Of a DNA stretch of 64,000 nucleotides, positions 46,282-55,203 are shown piece by piece. A program made the position numbers and the translations under genes. The DNA comes from an uncultured Gemmatimonadales bacterium (GTDB lineage: Bacteria > Gemmatimonadota > Gemmatimonadetes > JACCXV01 > JAHWKZ01). The stretch covers positions 180,452 through 244,451 of the forward strand of contig CAMYLR010000006.1 of the NCBI GenBank assembly GCA_947259315.1. Reading direction: 5' to 3'. The notes beneath the pieces are model-generated. The model was not told the origin of the DNA and made no database searches. It was given only the letters and a program-made list of their open reading frames with translations. Numbering within the stretch: the stretch's first letter is position 1; every line of letters starts with the position of its first letter.

Positions 46282-47585
46282 GGCGAGAGTCGATTGATCA
46301 GGCGCGGGAACGGAATCGCCTCCCTCAGGTGCGGCAAACCGCAAATCCAGGCAACCGTTCGCTCGAGACCCAACCCGAATCCCGAGTGGGGTACCGAACC
46401 GAACTTTCTGAGTTCCAGGTACCAATCGTAGGCCGCCAGCGGCAGGGACTCCTCACGTATGCACTCGATCAACCGGTCATGATCGTCCTCGCGCTGAGAC
46501 CCGCCGATGATCTCGCCAAACCCTTCGGGCGCGAACAGATCGTTGCACAACACCAAATCGGAGCGGTCCGGGTGCTGCTTCATGTAGAACGCCTTGGCCA
46601 CTCTGGGGAATGAGTGCACGAATACCGGTCGGTCAAACTCCGCGGTCAGAAGCGTCTGGTCCTCGCCGCCGAAATCCTGACCCCACTCGATGCCGGATCC
46701 GGCTGATCGCAGCACGTCAACCGCCTCATCGTAGCTGAGTCGTGGGAATGGCGGCTTGACCGCCTCCAAGCTCGCTAGATCACGCTCCAGGGCTTCCAGA
46801 TCATCGCCGTGATTGGCGAGTGCGTACTCGATCAGGTGAACGACCAGCTCCTCTTGCAAGCTGATGTTGTCCTCCCAGTCGTACCAAGCCATCTCCGGTT
46901 CGAGCATCCAGAACTCGGTCAGGTGGCGTCGCGTCTTCGACTTCTCGGCCCGAAACGTGGGCCCAAAACAGTACACCTTGCCGAACGCCATGCATCCGGC
47001 CTCGACGTAGAGCTGCCCGGTCTGCGCAAGACTCGCGGTTCCCAAGTCGAAGTACTCGGTTTCGAACAATGTCCCCGCTTCCTCGCCGACCGCCTGAGTC
47101 AGGATCGGGGAGTCGAGACACAGGAATCCGCGCCCGTGAAGGAACTCACGGATGGCGAAGATCAGGCCATCCCGGACTCGAAGCACGTGCCATGGTCGCT
47201 TGGAGCGAAGCCAGAGGTGCCGGTGATCGAGCAAGAAAGCGCTGCCATGCTCCTTGGGTCCGATCGGGTAGTCGGTGGAGATCTGTACGGGGGTTACCGC
47301 ATGCAGCGTTAGCTCGACGCCGCCGGGTGAACGCGCATCCTCGCGCACGGTGCCCTCAACGATGAGCGACGACTCCTGGGTCAGCACATCGTACGTTTCC
47401 CACGCCGCATCGGGGACCTCGCCACGAACCATGACACCCTGCACGACACCGGTCCCGTCCCGGACGATCAAGAACGAGATCTTCCCGCTCGACCTGCGGT
47501 TGTACAACCAGCCGCGGATTTCAACCGTTTCTCCGACGTGGCGACCGAGGTCGGCTATCGCTACCCTTTTTGGGGCCTCGCCCAT
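46278..47585 (-). CDS. asnS: Asparaginyl-tRNA synthetase
   Basis: Class IIb synthetase. 435 residues from the ATG at 47585. N-terminal anticodon OB-fold (about 10-110), then class II motif 1 to 3: DSPILTQAVGEEAGTLFETEYF, FGPTFRAEKSKTRRHLTEFWMLEPEM, and GFGLGLERTVAW near the end. The AsnRS form is favoured over AspRS by TGQLYVEAGC and the EFWMLEPE wording. The presence of asnS implies direct Asn-tRNA charging, though an amidotransferase route may coexist. Divergent to the propeller gene with 60 bases between starts. Confidence 0.94.
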   Translation of the reverse strand: MGEAPKRVAIADLGRHVGETVEIRGWLYNRRSSGKISFLIVRDGTGVVQGVMVRGEVPDAAWETYDVLTQESSLIVEGTVREDARSPGGVELTLHAVTPVQISTDYPIGPKEHGSAFLLDHRHLWLRSKRPWHVLRVRDGLIFAIREFLHGRGFLCLDSPILTQAVGEEAGTLFETEYFDLGTASLAQTGQLYVEAGCMAFGKVYCFGPTFRAEKSKTRRHLTEFWMLEPEMAWYDWEDNISLQEELVVHLIEYALANHGDDLEALERDLASLEAVKPPFPRLSYDEAVDVLRSAGSGIEWGQDFGGEDQTLLTAEFDRPVFVHSFPRVAKAFYMKQHPDRSDLVLCNDLFAPEGFGEIIGGSQREDDHDRLIECIREESLPLAAYDWYLELRKFGSVPHSGFGLGLERTVAWICGLPHLREAIPFPRLINRLSP

Positions 47586-47644
47586 GCGCCCCCAACATAG
47601 TCCGGAGGTCTTATTTGTCAACGACTTACGAGCCTGCAGTTAAG

Positions 47645-48736
47645 ATGGTCCTGAGCTTCGCGGTAGCCTGGCTGGTGGCCTCCCCCGCGAATCCTCTCGA
47701 AGCCCAGGAACCAAATCTCCGGATCGTCATGAGCCCCGCCACCCAAGAGTGGCGCGAAGTTTGGCGGCTCGACGTCTCGCGCGGGGCTTCGGCCGAGCTC
47801 GTGTGGGCCGACTCGACACTCATCGTGGCGAGCCTCGACCGCAACGTACATATCGTGGCGCCGCGGTCAGAGCCCGCCATCGTCTGGAAGAAGAACTTCA
47901 AGGGTGGTTTCGAGGCCAAGCCCATCGTCGACGAGGACAGAATTTATCTTGCCGAAACGCTAAAGGGCGGGCGGTTGGTCGCTGTCGACCGCCGCACGAA
48001 GATGATCCTCTGGACCGCTGACGCCGGGGACATGGTCGCCGCGCCCGTTGTGACAGCTGAGCGGATCTACACCGTCTCTTCGATCGGCGTCGTCAAGGCG
48101 TTCAACCACTCAGGTCTCGAGATGTGGTCGACCGAGCTCGAAACACGCGTCGTGACCACACCCGTGCTGCTGACCGACCGGCTCGTCATCGCGGCGTCCG
48201 ACGGAACCTTGTACTCAGTCGACTCGACGGGAGGAGAGGTCGCCGAGTCGGTCGACGCAGAGGCCGGGCTCATCTGGGGCCAACCAGTGGTCCGATCCCA
48301 GGGGGCCGACGAGACCGTGCTCTACGCCACACTCGGTGGTCAGGTGATTGAAGTGTCCGCCGACCTCACTGTCGTCCAGCGTCGGTCGTTTCCATCACGC
48401 TTCTACACTGGACCTGAAGTAGCCGGAGATCGACTGTTCCTGATCGGTCACGAGGGAACGCTGTGGGCCTACGACTGGTCGACCGCTGAGATCGCGTGGC
48501 AACGCGACCTGGAGGGGACGTTTCGCGCTGCACCTCGGGTCGGTGCCGGGTTCGTCTCGGTGGGGAACCTCTCGAAGACGCTCTACTTGATCGACTCAGG
48601 GAGTGGCGAATTGATATGGAGCACTGACGTCGACGGCGCCATCACGTCGCGTCCCTTGTTTCACGATAACAACCTCTACGTGATGACGGAACGTGGGACG
48701 GTGTTCGCTTTTCAGCCCGTCGGATCTACACCTTAG
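47645..48736 (+). CDS. PQQ-type beta-propeller, BamB-like exported protein
   Basis: 363 residues with a signal peptide (about 1-21, ending LEAQ). The body is a seven- or eight-bladed propeller of PQQ-like repeats, with recurring patterns such as AVDRRTKMILWTADAGD, VDSTGGE, AYDWSTAEIAWQRDLEG and LIDSGSGELIWSTDVDG. It resembles BamB, which helps barrel assembly, but lacks a lipobox, so it would be soluble in the periplasm. ATG at 47645, weak upstream site. Convergent with the protease-barrel fusion gene: their stops overlap by four bases (48733-48736). Confidence 0.78.
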   Translation: MVLSFAVAWLVASPANPLEAQEPNLRIVMSPATQEWREVWRLDVSRGASAELVWADSTLIVASLDRNVHIVAPRSEPAIVWKKNFKGGFEAKPIVDEDRIYLAETLKGGRLVAVDRRTKMILWTADAGDMVAAPVVTAERIYTVSSIGVVKAFNHSGLEMWSTELETRVVTTPVLLTDRLVIAASDGTLYSVDSTGGEVAESVDAEAGLIWGQPVVRSQGADETVLYATLGGQVIEVSADLTVVQRRSFPSRFYTGPEVAGDRLFLIGHEGTLWAYDWSTAEIAWQRDLEGTFRAAPRVGAGFVSVGNLSKTLYLIDSGSGELIWSTDVDGAITSRPLFHDNNLYVMTERGTVFAFQPVGSTP

Positions 48737-51714
48737 TAGTTATACCCGATAAAGAACGAGTAGTGATTCTCCTCGTCTTCGTTGGGGAATAAATCACGCT
48801 TCTCGTCGATCTCGAACCGACGCGCCCAGTCGACACGCAAGATGAACGCACCAAAGAGTGGATACCGTACCGAGGCCCCATACGATCCGAACAGGCCCGG
48901 CCATCCGAGGTCTTCGATCTCTCCGTCATCGTTTCGCACGACCTCGCCCTCCGACCAGGCGTTGCCCAGATCCACGAAGAGACCACCCCAGATCCCCTGA
49001 GCCAGCAGCCCCGCCATTCCGCTCCTGAAGCGGTTCGGCCGCAGGATGGGGAACCGCCACTCCTGGTTTACTAGCAGCGTGTGACTCCCGTTCAGGATGG
49101 AGGTCGGGTAGCCGCGCAACGAAAGCGGCCCACCCAGGAAATAGAACGTCGGTATGTCGCCGCTGGAATACCGAGCGCGACCGCGCACGGCGAATGTCGT
49201 GTTGACTGACGTACGCAAATACTTTCGCGCATCGACCAGAACGTTGGTCGTCTCAAGCGCTCCCTCACTCAGATTAAAAACCGGTGCAACGGTCACATTG
49301 ATCCGCTCGCCGTCGACGGGCCCGACTGGACCCCACAACGAGTTGTCGAATACGTAGCCGATCAGCCCAGTCAACAACCATGCATCGCGGAAGAAGAACG
49401 GATCGTCGAACTCGTCGGGACCGTTTGGCAACTCGGTCAAGTCGTTGCGCTCGAAGCCAAGACCGAGCTCGAGACGTTGGAACTTGGACATCGGATACAT
49501 GGCGATGCCCGAAACACCCCATCGCTCCTCGAAAAAGTCGTTGCGCACACCGATGCCGGGTTCATCAAAACCGCCCCGCTCGAACTCCTGGCCCAGCAAC
49601 GAATCAAAAAAGGAGCGTAATCGATAAGCGGTGACACCCCAGTTGAACCGCCGTTTGAGATTGACATAGGTCAGCGCGCCGGTAAAACCGGAGAACAGGT
49701 TTGTGCGTCCGGACTGTGAATTCACCAGCGCCGCTACCAGATGATCACCGAGCATGTCAGAGAAGAAAACCGTAGCCCCCTCACCACGACCACCATCTTC
49801 GCTGAAGGCCAACGCCGCTGTCGCGAAGTCAAGGCCGAACTCGCGATCGTACTCACGCTGCACGTACTCCTCTGGCTCAGCCATGCTCTTCTCCCACCCC
49901 CACCCCACAGCTTCTCCGTCGACCGCAAGTGAGAATGACTCCGGTGCGTCTTGTGCGATGGGTACACGGTAGATCCCATAGGCGATGTCTTCATACGATG
50001 TGAAGACGACACCGTCTTCACCCTTCTCCCGGTACCAACGGGGGTGCATCGCACCCGCTGTTAGGGCGGTAACACGGTGGCCGTTCCCGTCGCGATCGAC
50101 GACATGAACGTCGAGCGTTCCCGCTCGATCAGACGAGAAGACAAGCCGTTCACCATCCGGCGACCAATCCGGGTCACGGTCAACCCACCGTCCGAACGTC
50201 AGCGGCCGGATCTCCCGCGTAACCACGTCAATGAGATAGAGGTTTCGTGCACCTTCATTCCCAAACGGAGTTCGATCACTGCTAAACGCGATCACGTCCC
50301 CGGTTGGTGACCAGCTAGGCGTCGAGTCGAGGTACCGATCTTCCGTCAGCCGTTCGAGTTGATCGGTGACCGTGTCCCAGACGTAGAGATCGGCGTAGCC
50401 GTCGGCCATCTGACCAATAAACGCCAGCCGGCGCCCATCCGGAGCCCAGGTCGGCGACACGATCACCACGAGGTGTTTCCATTGGCCCTTCAGCTTCCGC
50501 TTGCCTGACTCTAGATCGTGCACATAGACGGCGTCTCGGGCACCAGCTTTGGCGACAAAAGCGAGCTGACCGCGGTCGCTAACGTCGAGCAGGCTCAGGA
50601 GTGGGTGTATGGTTTCCAGATCCCCCGACCGGCCTCCAGTGATCTTGTTGTCGACGTGATGGTTCTCTTCGAACAAGTCGGCCGTATTAATGTTGGTGTA
50701 GCCAGACTTGATCGAGACATATACTAGACCGTGCTTCTCCGTTCGGATCGGCTCCGGGACAACTGCCGGCGTGAAGTTGAGTCGGCCTTCCGTGATTACC
50801 GGAATCGCACTAGTAGCAGCGGGTTTCTCGACCGCCAATGTCGGGAAATACTGCTGCCGCATATGACGGTGCCACATCTCGGTCAGCTCGTTGAGGCGCA
50901 CCCCGTAGATCTTTCTAAAAGCAGTGGAGAAATTAGGATACTTCCACTCGCTCTCCATCAGCTCGACCAGGCGCTCTTCGCCGAACTCCTGACCCAAGAA
51001 CTCCATCAGATTCTGCCCCAACTTGTACGCCGCAAATGACCCAGCGAACTGATCCAAGCCTGAAACTGAGGGAACACGCCCGTTCAGCAGTAGATCGCGA
51101 ACCACCAAGTCTCCCTCTGGAGTCCAAGGCCCCGACCAGTACTCGGCCAGGCCTTCGACGAACCAGAACGGAGATCGCCACTCGTAGCCACCCGGGTGGA
51201 GTCGCTTGTAGTGGGCCCCTTTGCGGGCCTGGAACACGTGCACCAGCTCGTGCCTTATCACGCGTCGAAAGTCTGCGTACGAGCCATTGAAGGGCAGTGC
51301 CACTCGACCCTTCAGAAACTCGGTAAAACCAGCCACGCCCTCGGGAATGAAGAACGGCACGATGTTGGTCTGCTCGAAGTGCTGATGACTCGCGTACACC
51401 ACCAGCGGGATACGGTCCTTGGGGCTGTAAGAGAATCTCCGTTCTAGCACACCGAACGACTCCTCGGCGTAGTCGAGCGCTACAAGCGCCAGCTCTCGCT
51501 CCTCGGGGTAGTAGTAGAGGTCGACGTGCTCGCCGGTCAGCATCTCCCATTTGAAGTCATCGTATTGGATCTTGTTCTTGCCGAAACGAGAGTACTGGGC
51601 CTCGGCGGGATTCGCAGCCAGAAGTATCAGCGCGAAAAGAACGGTCAGACATGAGGCGACAACGAGGGGGCGTCGACCCGAGCGAGATTGAGTCAAGAAC
51701 AGCCTCCTAACCAT
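48733..51714 (-). CDS. Metalloprotease-TolB propeller-Omp85 barrel fusion
   Basis: 993 residues in three parts. (1) A signal region (about 15-40) and a gluzincin-type peptidase domain with HELVH (155-159) and the third ligand E188 in WFVEGLAEYW. (2) A TolB-like propeller (about 380-640) with repeated SPTWAPDGRRLAF, PSWSPTGDVIAFSSDRT and PDWSPDGERLVFSSDRA. (3) A C-terminal Omp85/BamA-type barrel with FLGGPLSLRGYPTS (about 890-905), ending in an aromatic FIGYNY. The likely site is the outer membrane, propeller and protease in the periplasm or outside. Substrate unknown. ATG at 51714; the 5' extension to 51987 is rejected. Confidence 0.8.
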   Translation of the reverse strand: MVRRLFLTQSRSGRRPLVVASCLTVLFALILLAANPAEAQYSRFGKNKIQYDDFKWEMLTGEHVDLYYYPEERELALVALDYAEESFGVLERRFSYSPKDRIPLVVYASHQHFEQTNIVPFFIPEGVAGFTEFLKGRVALPFNGSYADFRRVIRHELVHVFQARKGAHYKRLHPGGYEWRSPFWFVEGLAEYWSGPWTPEGDLVVRDLLLNGRVPSVSGLDQFAGSFAAYKLGQNLMEFLGQEFGEERLVELMESEWKYPNFSTAFRKIYGVRLNELTEMWHRHMRQQYFPTLAVEKPAATSAIPVITEGRLNFTPAVVPEPIRTEKHGLVYVSIKSGYTNINTADLFEENHHVDNKITGGRSGDLETIHPLLSLLDVSDRGQLAFVAKAGARDAVYVHDLESGKRKLKGQWKHLVVIVSPTWAPDGRRLAFIGQMADGYADLYVWDTVTDQLERLTEDRYLDSTPSWSPTGDVIAFSSDRTPFGNEGARNLYLIDVVTREIRPLTFGRWVDRDPDWSPDGERLVFSSDRAGTLDVHVVDRDGNGHRVTALTAGAMHPRWYREKGEDGVVFTSYEDIAYGIYRVPIAQDAPESFSLAVDGEAVGWGWEKSMAEPEEYVQREYDREFGLDFATAALAFSEDGGRGEGATVFFSDMLGDHLVAALVNSQSGRTNLFSGFTGALTYVNLKRRFNWGVTAYRLRSFFDSLLGQEFERGGFDEPGIGVRNDFFEERWGVSGIAMYPMSKFQRLELGLGFERNDLTELPNGPDEFDDPFFFRDAWLLTGLIGYVFDNSLWGPVGPVDGERINVTVAPVFNLSEGALETTNVLVDARKYLRTSVNTTFAVRGRARYSSGDIPTFYFLGGPLSLRGYPTSILNGSHTLLVNQEWRFPILRPNRFRSGMAGLLAQGIWGGLFVDLGNAWSEGEVVRNDDGEIEDLGWPGLFGSYGASVRYPLFGAFILRVDWARRFEIDEKRDLFPNEDEENHYSFFIGYNY

Positions 51715-51754
51715 GGGTACGGGGCGGTTTACCCGGACCTCCCGGCTGGCAAGC

Positions 51755-51792
51755 GAGACCGAGTTCCTCCCTAAACGTTCGATCTCGGTCTC
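51755..51792. repeat. Inverted repeat ahead of the fusion gene
   Basis: GAGACCGAG (51755-51763) and CTCGGTCTC (51784-51792) are perfect 9-base inverted arms separated by 20 bases, in the 85-base gap between the thioesterase stop and the fusion gene start. No T-run follows, so it is unlikely to be a simple terminator; it could be an operator or an mRNA hairpin. Confidence 0.45.
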
Positions 51793-51799
51793 CGGTTGG

Positions 51800-52201
51800 T
51801 CAAGCCTCGCCGCCGAGGGCACCTGCCACGTCCTCCGGGATCCGGCGCGGTCGGCGGGCGCCATCGAGTGCCACGAGCGTGGTCTCGCCCTGCGCGATCG
51901 ATCGTCCCTCGACCGCCAGATGGTAGCTAAAGACGACCGTTCGGCTCCTGAGATTCCTGACCGACGTGGAGATTTCGACCTCGTCATCGTATCGCGCGGC
52001 GCCTATGTACCGGCACTTGGCCTCTGCCACCGAAAAAAACACTCCTTCCTGCTCCAGCCGGCGGTATGGAAAGCCGGCCGCCGCGAGCAGATCCGTTCGG
52101 GCGACCTCCATCCACACCAGGTAGTTGGCATGGTACGCGACCCCTTGTTGATCCGTCTCCGCGTATCGAACACGAACGCGGGTCACGGCGGCTAGGCTCA
52201 T
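51800..52201 (-). CDS. Acyl-CoA thioesterase, YbgC/FadM hot-dog family
   Basis: 133 residues of the 4HBT hot-dog fold. Signature RYAETDQQGVAYHANYLVW (about 11-29) holds the catalytic Asp. It probably cleaves acyl-CoA or 4-hydroxybenzoyl-CoA-like thioesters; YbgC homologues often sit in tol-pal clusters, but that cluster is not here. The ATG at 52201 overlaps the CMD-family stop (ATGA). The very long frame to 52546 is an artefact of the overlap. Confidence 0.88.
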   Translation of the reverse strand: MSLAAVTRVRVRYAETDQQGVAYHANYLVWMEVARTDLLAAAGFPYRRLEQEGVFFSVAEAKCRYIGAARYDDEVEISTSVRNLRSRTVVFSYHLAVEGRSIAQGETTLVALDGARRPRRIPEDVAGALGGEA

Positions 52202-52803
52202 ATCAGGCCGACGTCGGCGAGCAAACGCTCGACGCGTTCCTCTTGCCCCCACTCCAACGCGGCCTCTCTGGCGGCCGCAATCACAACCTCGGCCGAGACG
52301 CCGGTGTTGATCGCGCCTCGCAAATGGGCCGCCAGTTGTCGGTCCGCGGCCACCGCTATAAGCGCGCCAATCGCTGCCAACTCTCTGCGTGGCGGGTCGG
52401 GGCCGGGCCTGCCCAGCACTTTTCCGTAGCCTTCGACCAGCGTCCAATCTGCGAGTGCCGGGTGTAGCCGGCTCAACCGGCGCTGCAGTGGCTCGAAGTT
52501 CTGTCCGTACACGAGCCGGCAGAGTTGCTCGCCACGGGCGCGCCATTCAGCCGGTTGGTCGGTCTCGGGTCCAAAGGGCGCGTCGCGCCCCCCGGCCTCG
52601 GATGCCCACGCCTGCCACGTAAAGAACGCGTTGATCGTGCTCGGAAAACCAGCAAACAGATAGGTCTGTAGCAAGTACTCTTCGATATCGGACGGCGACA
52701 CCAACCCCTTCGCTCGCTCGAGTGCTTCGCGAAGTCTTTCACGATCACCTCGAGCCGCAGCCGCGCCCAGCCCCACGATCGCTATGGCTTCGACGGTCTT
52801 CAT
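52198..52803 (-). CDS. Carboxymuconolactone decarboxylase (CMD) family protein
   Basis: 201 residues. The C-terminal half carries WTLVEGYGKVLGRPGP (about 112-127), RRELAAIGALIAVAADRQLAAHLRGAINTG (given in part) and AEVVIAAAREAAL, typical of the CMD/AhpD helical fold. The CxxC of AhpD is absent, so disulfide peroxidase activity is unlikely. The exact reaction is unknown. The ATG at 52803 overlaps the asparaginase stop; a short N-terminal helix (about 1-40) is unusual. It is translated with the thioesterase. Confidence 0.75.
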   Translation of the reverse strand: MKTVEAIAIVGLGAAAARGDRERLREALERAKGLVSPSDIEEYLLQTYLFAGFPSTINAFFTWQAWASEAGGRDAPFGPETDQPAEWRARGEQLCRLVYGQNFEPLQRRLSRLHPALADWTLVEGYGKVLGRPGPDPPRRELAAIGALIAVAADRQLAAHLRGAINTGVSAEVVIAAAREAALEWGQEERVERLLADVGLI

Positions 52804-53864
52804 TGGTTGTCCGCGACCGGGAACTTGGCGTCGAGGTGACCGACCACCTCGCCGGACCAATTCGTCACCGGCGGCCGCTCAAACGCATCCAAACCCTCCC
52901 CGTCGATCGCTCCGAATTCAACGAGCATCGCCACCAGCGCTACATCCTGCGCTCGGCGCGCGCCGTCGACGATCTTCAGTGCCAGACCACGACCCTCGTT
53001 GCGCAAAGCACCACAGTACACGCCTTCAGCTCCGGTCTTCACGATCACTCGTTCCCCATGCGCAGTCATGATCGCCGTACACAACCGATCGGTCCCGGCG
53101 ACGTAGTCCGGATGCGCCGCCATCGCATCAAAGGCGATTCCGACTGCGCGCGCCAGGTCCGTGTCGCGTGCTTCATCGGCCGCAGCCAATCGCGCGTACG
53201 CGGTCGCCATCGAGCGAATCGAGAGCGCGAACGTCGGTAGCCCACAACCATCGACCGCAACCCCGATGGATGGTCCACCGACACCCGCCAGTTCGGCCAC
53301 CAGCGAGCGAATCCGGCGCTGTAGCGGGTGCTCCGGGTCACAGTACGTGTCGATTGGCCAGCCCTCCGCCTTGCACACCGCGAGCATCCCTGCGTGTTTG
53401 CCACTACAGTTGTTGTGTAACCGCGAGGGCTCTTCACCAAGCTGACGCAGGGCCTTTGCCGACGGCGGGTGTAGCGGCTCGTGCGGGCCACATTGGAGCG
53501 ATTCGGTATCGATCTGGGCTTTGGCCAAGATCGTTTTTACCGCATCGAGGTGAAATGGCTCTCCACTGTGGGAGGCCACCATAACCGCGATTTCTGCCGA
53601 CGTGAATCCAAATCGGTCGACCAGTCCCCGCTCGATCAACGGCAACACTTGGATCGGTTTCGCCGAGGAGCGCAGGTAGGCACGGCTACCAGGGTCACCG
53701 TACAGCGCAAGTGTGGAGCCATCAGCGTCCACAAACGCTGCGTCCAGTGCGTGGACCGACTCGATCTCCGCACCCCGCCAGACCCGTACGCTGGCACCGC
53801 CATGCGCGTCCGTTTTCGTGATTACAGCCCGACGAGTCGGAGAATATCTGCGGTAAACGCCCAC
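52800..53864 (-). CDS. L-asparaginase II family protein
   Basis: 354-residue protein of the PF06089 type (Rhizobium-like asparaginase, unrelated in fold to AnsA/AnsB). Conserved pieces: RSSAKPIQVLPLIERG (about 66-81), SHSGEPFHL, HNNCSGKHAGML (about 149-160) and VDGCGLPTFAL. Asparagine hydrolysis is the only activity known for this family. The GTG start at 53864 overlaps rseP by 43 bases and is uncertain; no better start is seen before VITKTD. Confidence 0.85.
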   Translation of the reverse strand: MGVYRRYSPTRRAVITKTDAHGGASVRVWRGAEIESVHALDAAFVDADGSTLALYGDPGSRAYLRSSAKPIQVLPLIERGLVDRFGFTSAEIAVMVASHSGEPFHLDAVKTILAKAQIDTESLQCGPHEPLHPPSAKALRQLGEEPSRLHNNCSGKHAGMLAVCKAEGWPIDTYCDPEHPLQRRIRSLVAELAGVGGPSIGVAVDGCGLPTFALSIRSMATAYARLAAADEARDTDLARAVGIAFDAMAAHPDYVAGTDRLCTAIMTAHGERVIVKTGAEGVYCGALRNEGRGLALKIVDGARRAQDVALVAMLVEFGAIDGEGLDAFERPPVTNWSGEVVGHLDAKFPVADNQ

Positions 53865-55192
53865 GCCATCAGCACGAGCAAGAATACGAGACCGAGCTGC
53901 GAGAGGCGGAGTTTCTGACTCGACGACAGCGGTCGGCCGCGCATCCCCTCGATCCCGAGAAAGAGCACGTGCCCGCCGTCAAGCACGGGTATCGGAAGCA
54001 AGTTGAGGATCGCCAGATTGATTGAGAAAAGAGCGATCCAACCCAGCAAGCTGCTGAATCCTCGACGTGCGAAGTGGCCGGTCATCTGGCCGATCGCCAC
54101 CGGGCCCCCGAGAGCGCGGAGACTGACCCCGCCGGAGACCAATTGATACAGGCCGTTAGTAATGAGCGAGCCGGCACGCCAAGTCGATTGGGTGCCGGCC
54201 ACGATCGCCTCGCCGAACCCGAGGTCGATATTCCCTACCGCCGCGGTTACACCGAGCCACCCCATGTCCACGAACTTCCCGTCGCTTGGACGCGGGTTCT
54301 TCTCAGCGCCAGTGCGGACGTCCAGCGTCACCAAGCTCCCGCTGCCGGCCGGGCGTTCGACGACCACCGAGATGTTCTGGTCGGGACGCTCACGAACGAG
54401 CCGTGTAACGTCGACGAAGGCCGCAGTTCCGGTCCCATCGATCGACACGATTCGGTCGCCAACCTGGACGCCCGAGCGCGCGGCTGGTCCATCAGCTTGG
54501 AGCTCCGCTACCAAGGGCTCGACGCGTGCGATCAGCCCATTCGACAGCGCTCGTCGGTCACCATCATCGCGGATCGGCACAGAAACGGTTTCACCGGATG
54601 CCAATGCGAGATCGACGACACCATCTCGACCACCGACAATCGCGGCATCAATCTCGTACCAATTTGTCACGACTTGCCCTTCGACTTTGACGATCGTTGC
54701 GCCGCGTGACAAAGCAGTTAGTGGGGCGAATTGTTGGACTGCGAGGCTATCCACTTCTTCGATCGTGGTGCCCAAGACGGTAGGCCTACCTTCGCTGAAC
54801 GCTAACGTGACAAAAATCACCCATCCCAACGCGAAATTCATCAGCACACCAGCGCTGACGACCAACAGCCGCACGGGGATCGATTTGCTATCGAACCGTT
54901 GTTCTGGTGGAACGTTCACCTCGTCATCGATCGTTTCCTCGACGGGGCCGCCTTCGAGCTGTTCGAACGCTTCTTCGCCCTCCATACCAGCCATCTTGAC
55001 GTACCCGCCGAACGGTACCGCCGATAAGCAATAATCCGTTTCGCCGTATCGGATCCCAGCCACTCGCGGTCCGAGGCCGATCGAGAATCGAGGCACGGCG
55101 ATACCAGCCCACTTGGCGGTCAGGAAGTGGCCCAGCTCGTGGATAAAAACCAGCAAGCCGAGAACGAGGATCGTGAGGATGAGGGTCTGCAT
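53822..55192 (-). CDS. rseP: Site-2 metalloprotease RseP
   Basis: Intramembrane zinc protease that clips anti-sigma factors and leftover signal peptides. 456 residues with HELGH in the first membrane span (18-22), a second metal ligand in NLLPIPVLDGGH (about 395-406), at least one PDZ domain in the middle (about 200-290, GVQVGDRIVSIDG), and four membrane spans. It belongs to the widely kept block uppS-cdsA-dxr-rseP. The ATG at 55192 is 12 bases past the dxr stop. Confidence 0.94.
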   Translation of the reverse strand: MQTLILTILVLGLLVFIHELGHFLTAKWAGIAVPRFSIGLGPRVAGIRYGETDYCLSAVPFGGYVKMAGMEGEEAFEQLEGGPVEETIDDEVNVPPEQRFDSKSIPVRLLVVSAGVLMNFALGWVIFVTLAFSEGRPTVLGTTIEEVDSLAVQQFAPLTALSRGATIVKVEGQVVTNWYEIDAAIVGGRDGVVDLALASGETVSVPIRDDGDRRALSNGLIARVEPLVAELQADGPAARSGVQVGDRIVSIDGTGTAAFVDVTRLVRERPDQNISVVVERPAGSGSLVTLDVRTGAEKNPRPSDGKFVDMGWLGVTAAVGNIDLGFGEAIVAGTQSTWRAGSLITNGLYQLVSGGVSLRALGGPVAIGQMTGHFARRGFSSLLGWIALFSINLAILNLLPIPVLDGGHVLFLGIEGMRGRPLSSSQKLRLSQLGLVFLLVLMAWAFTADILRLVGL

Positions 55193-55203
55193 TTCGCTCC
55201 CGT

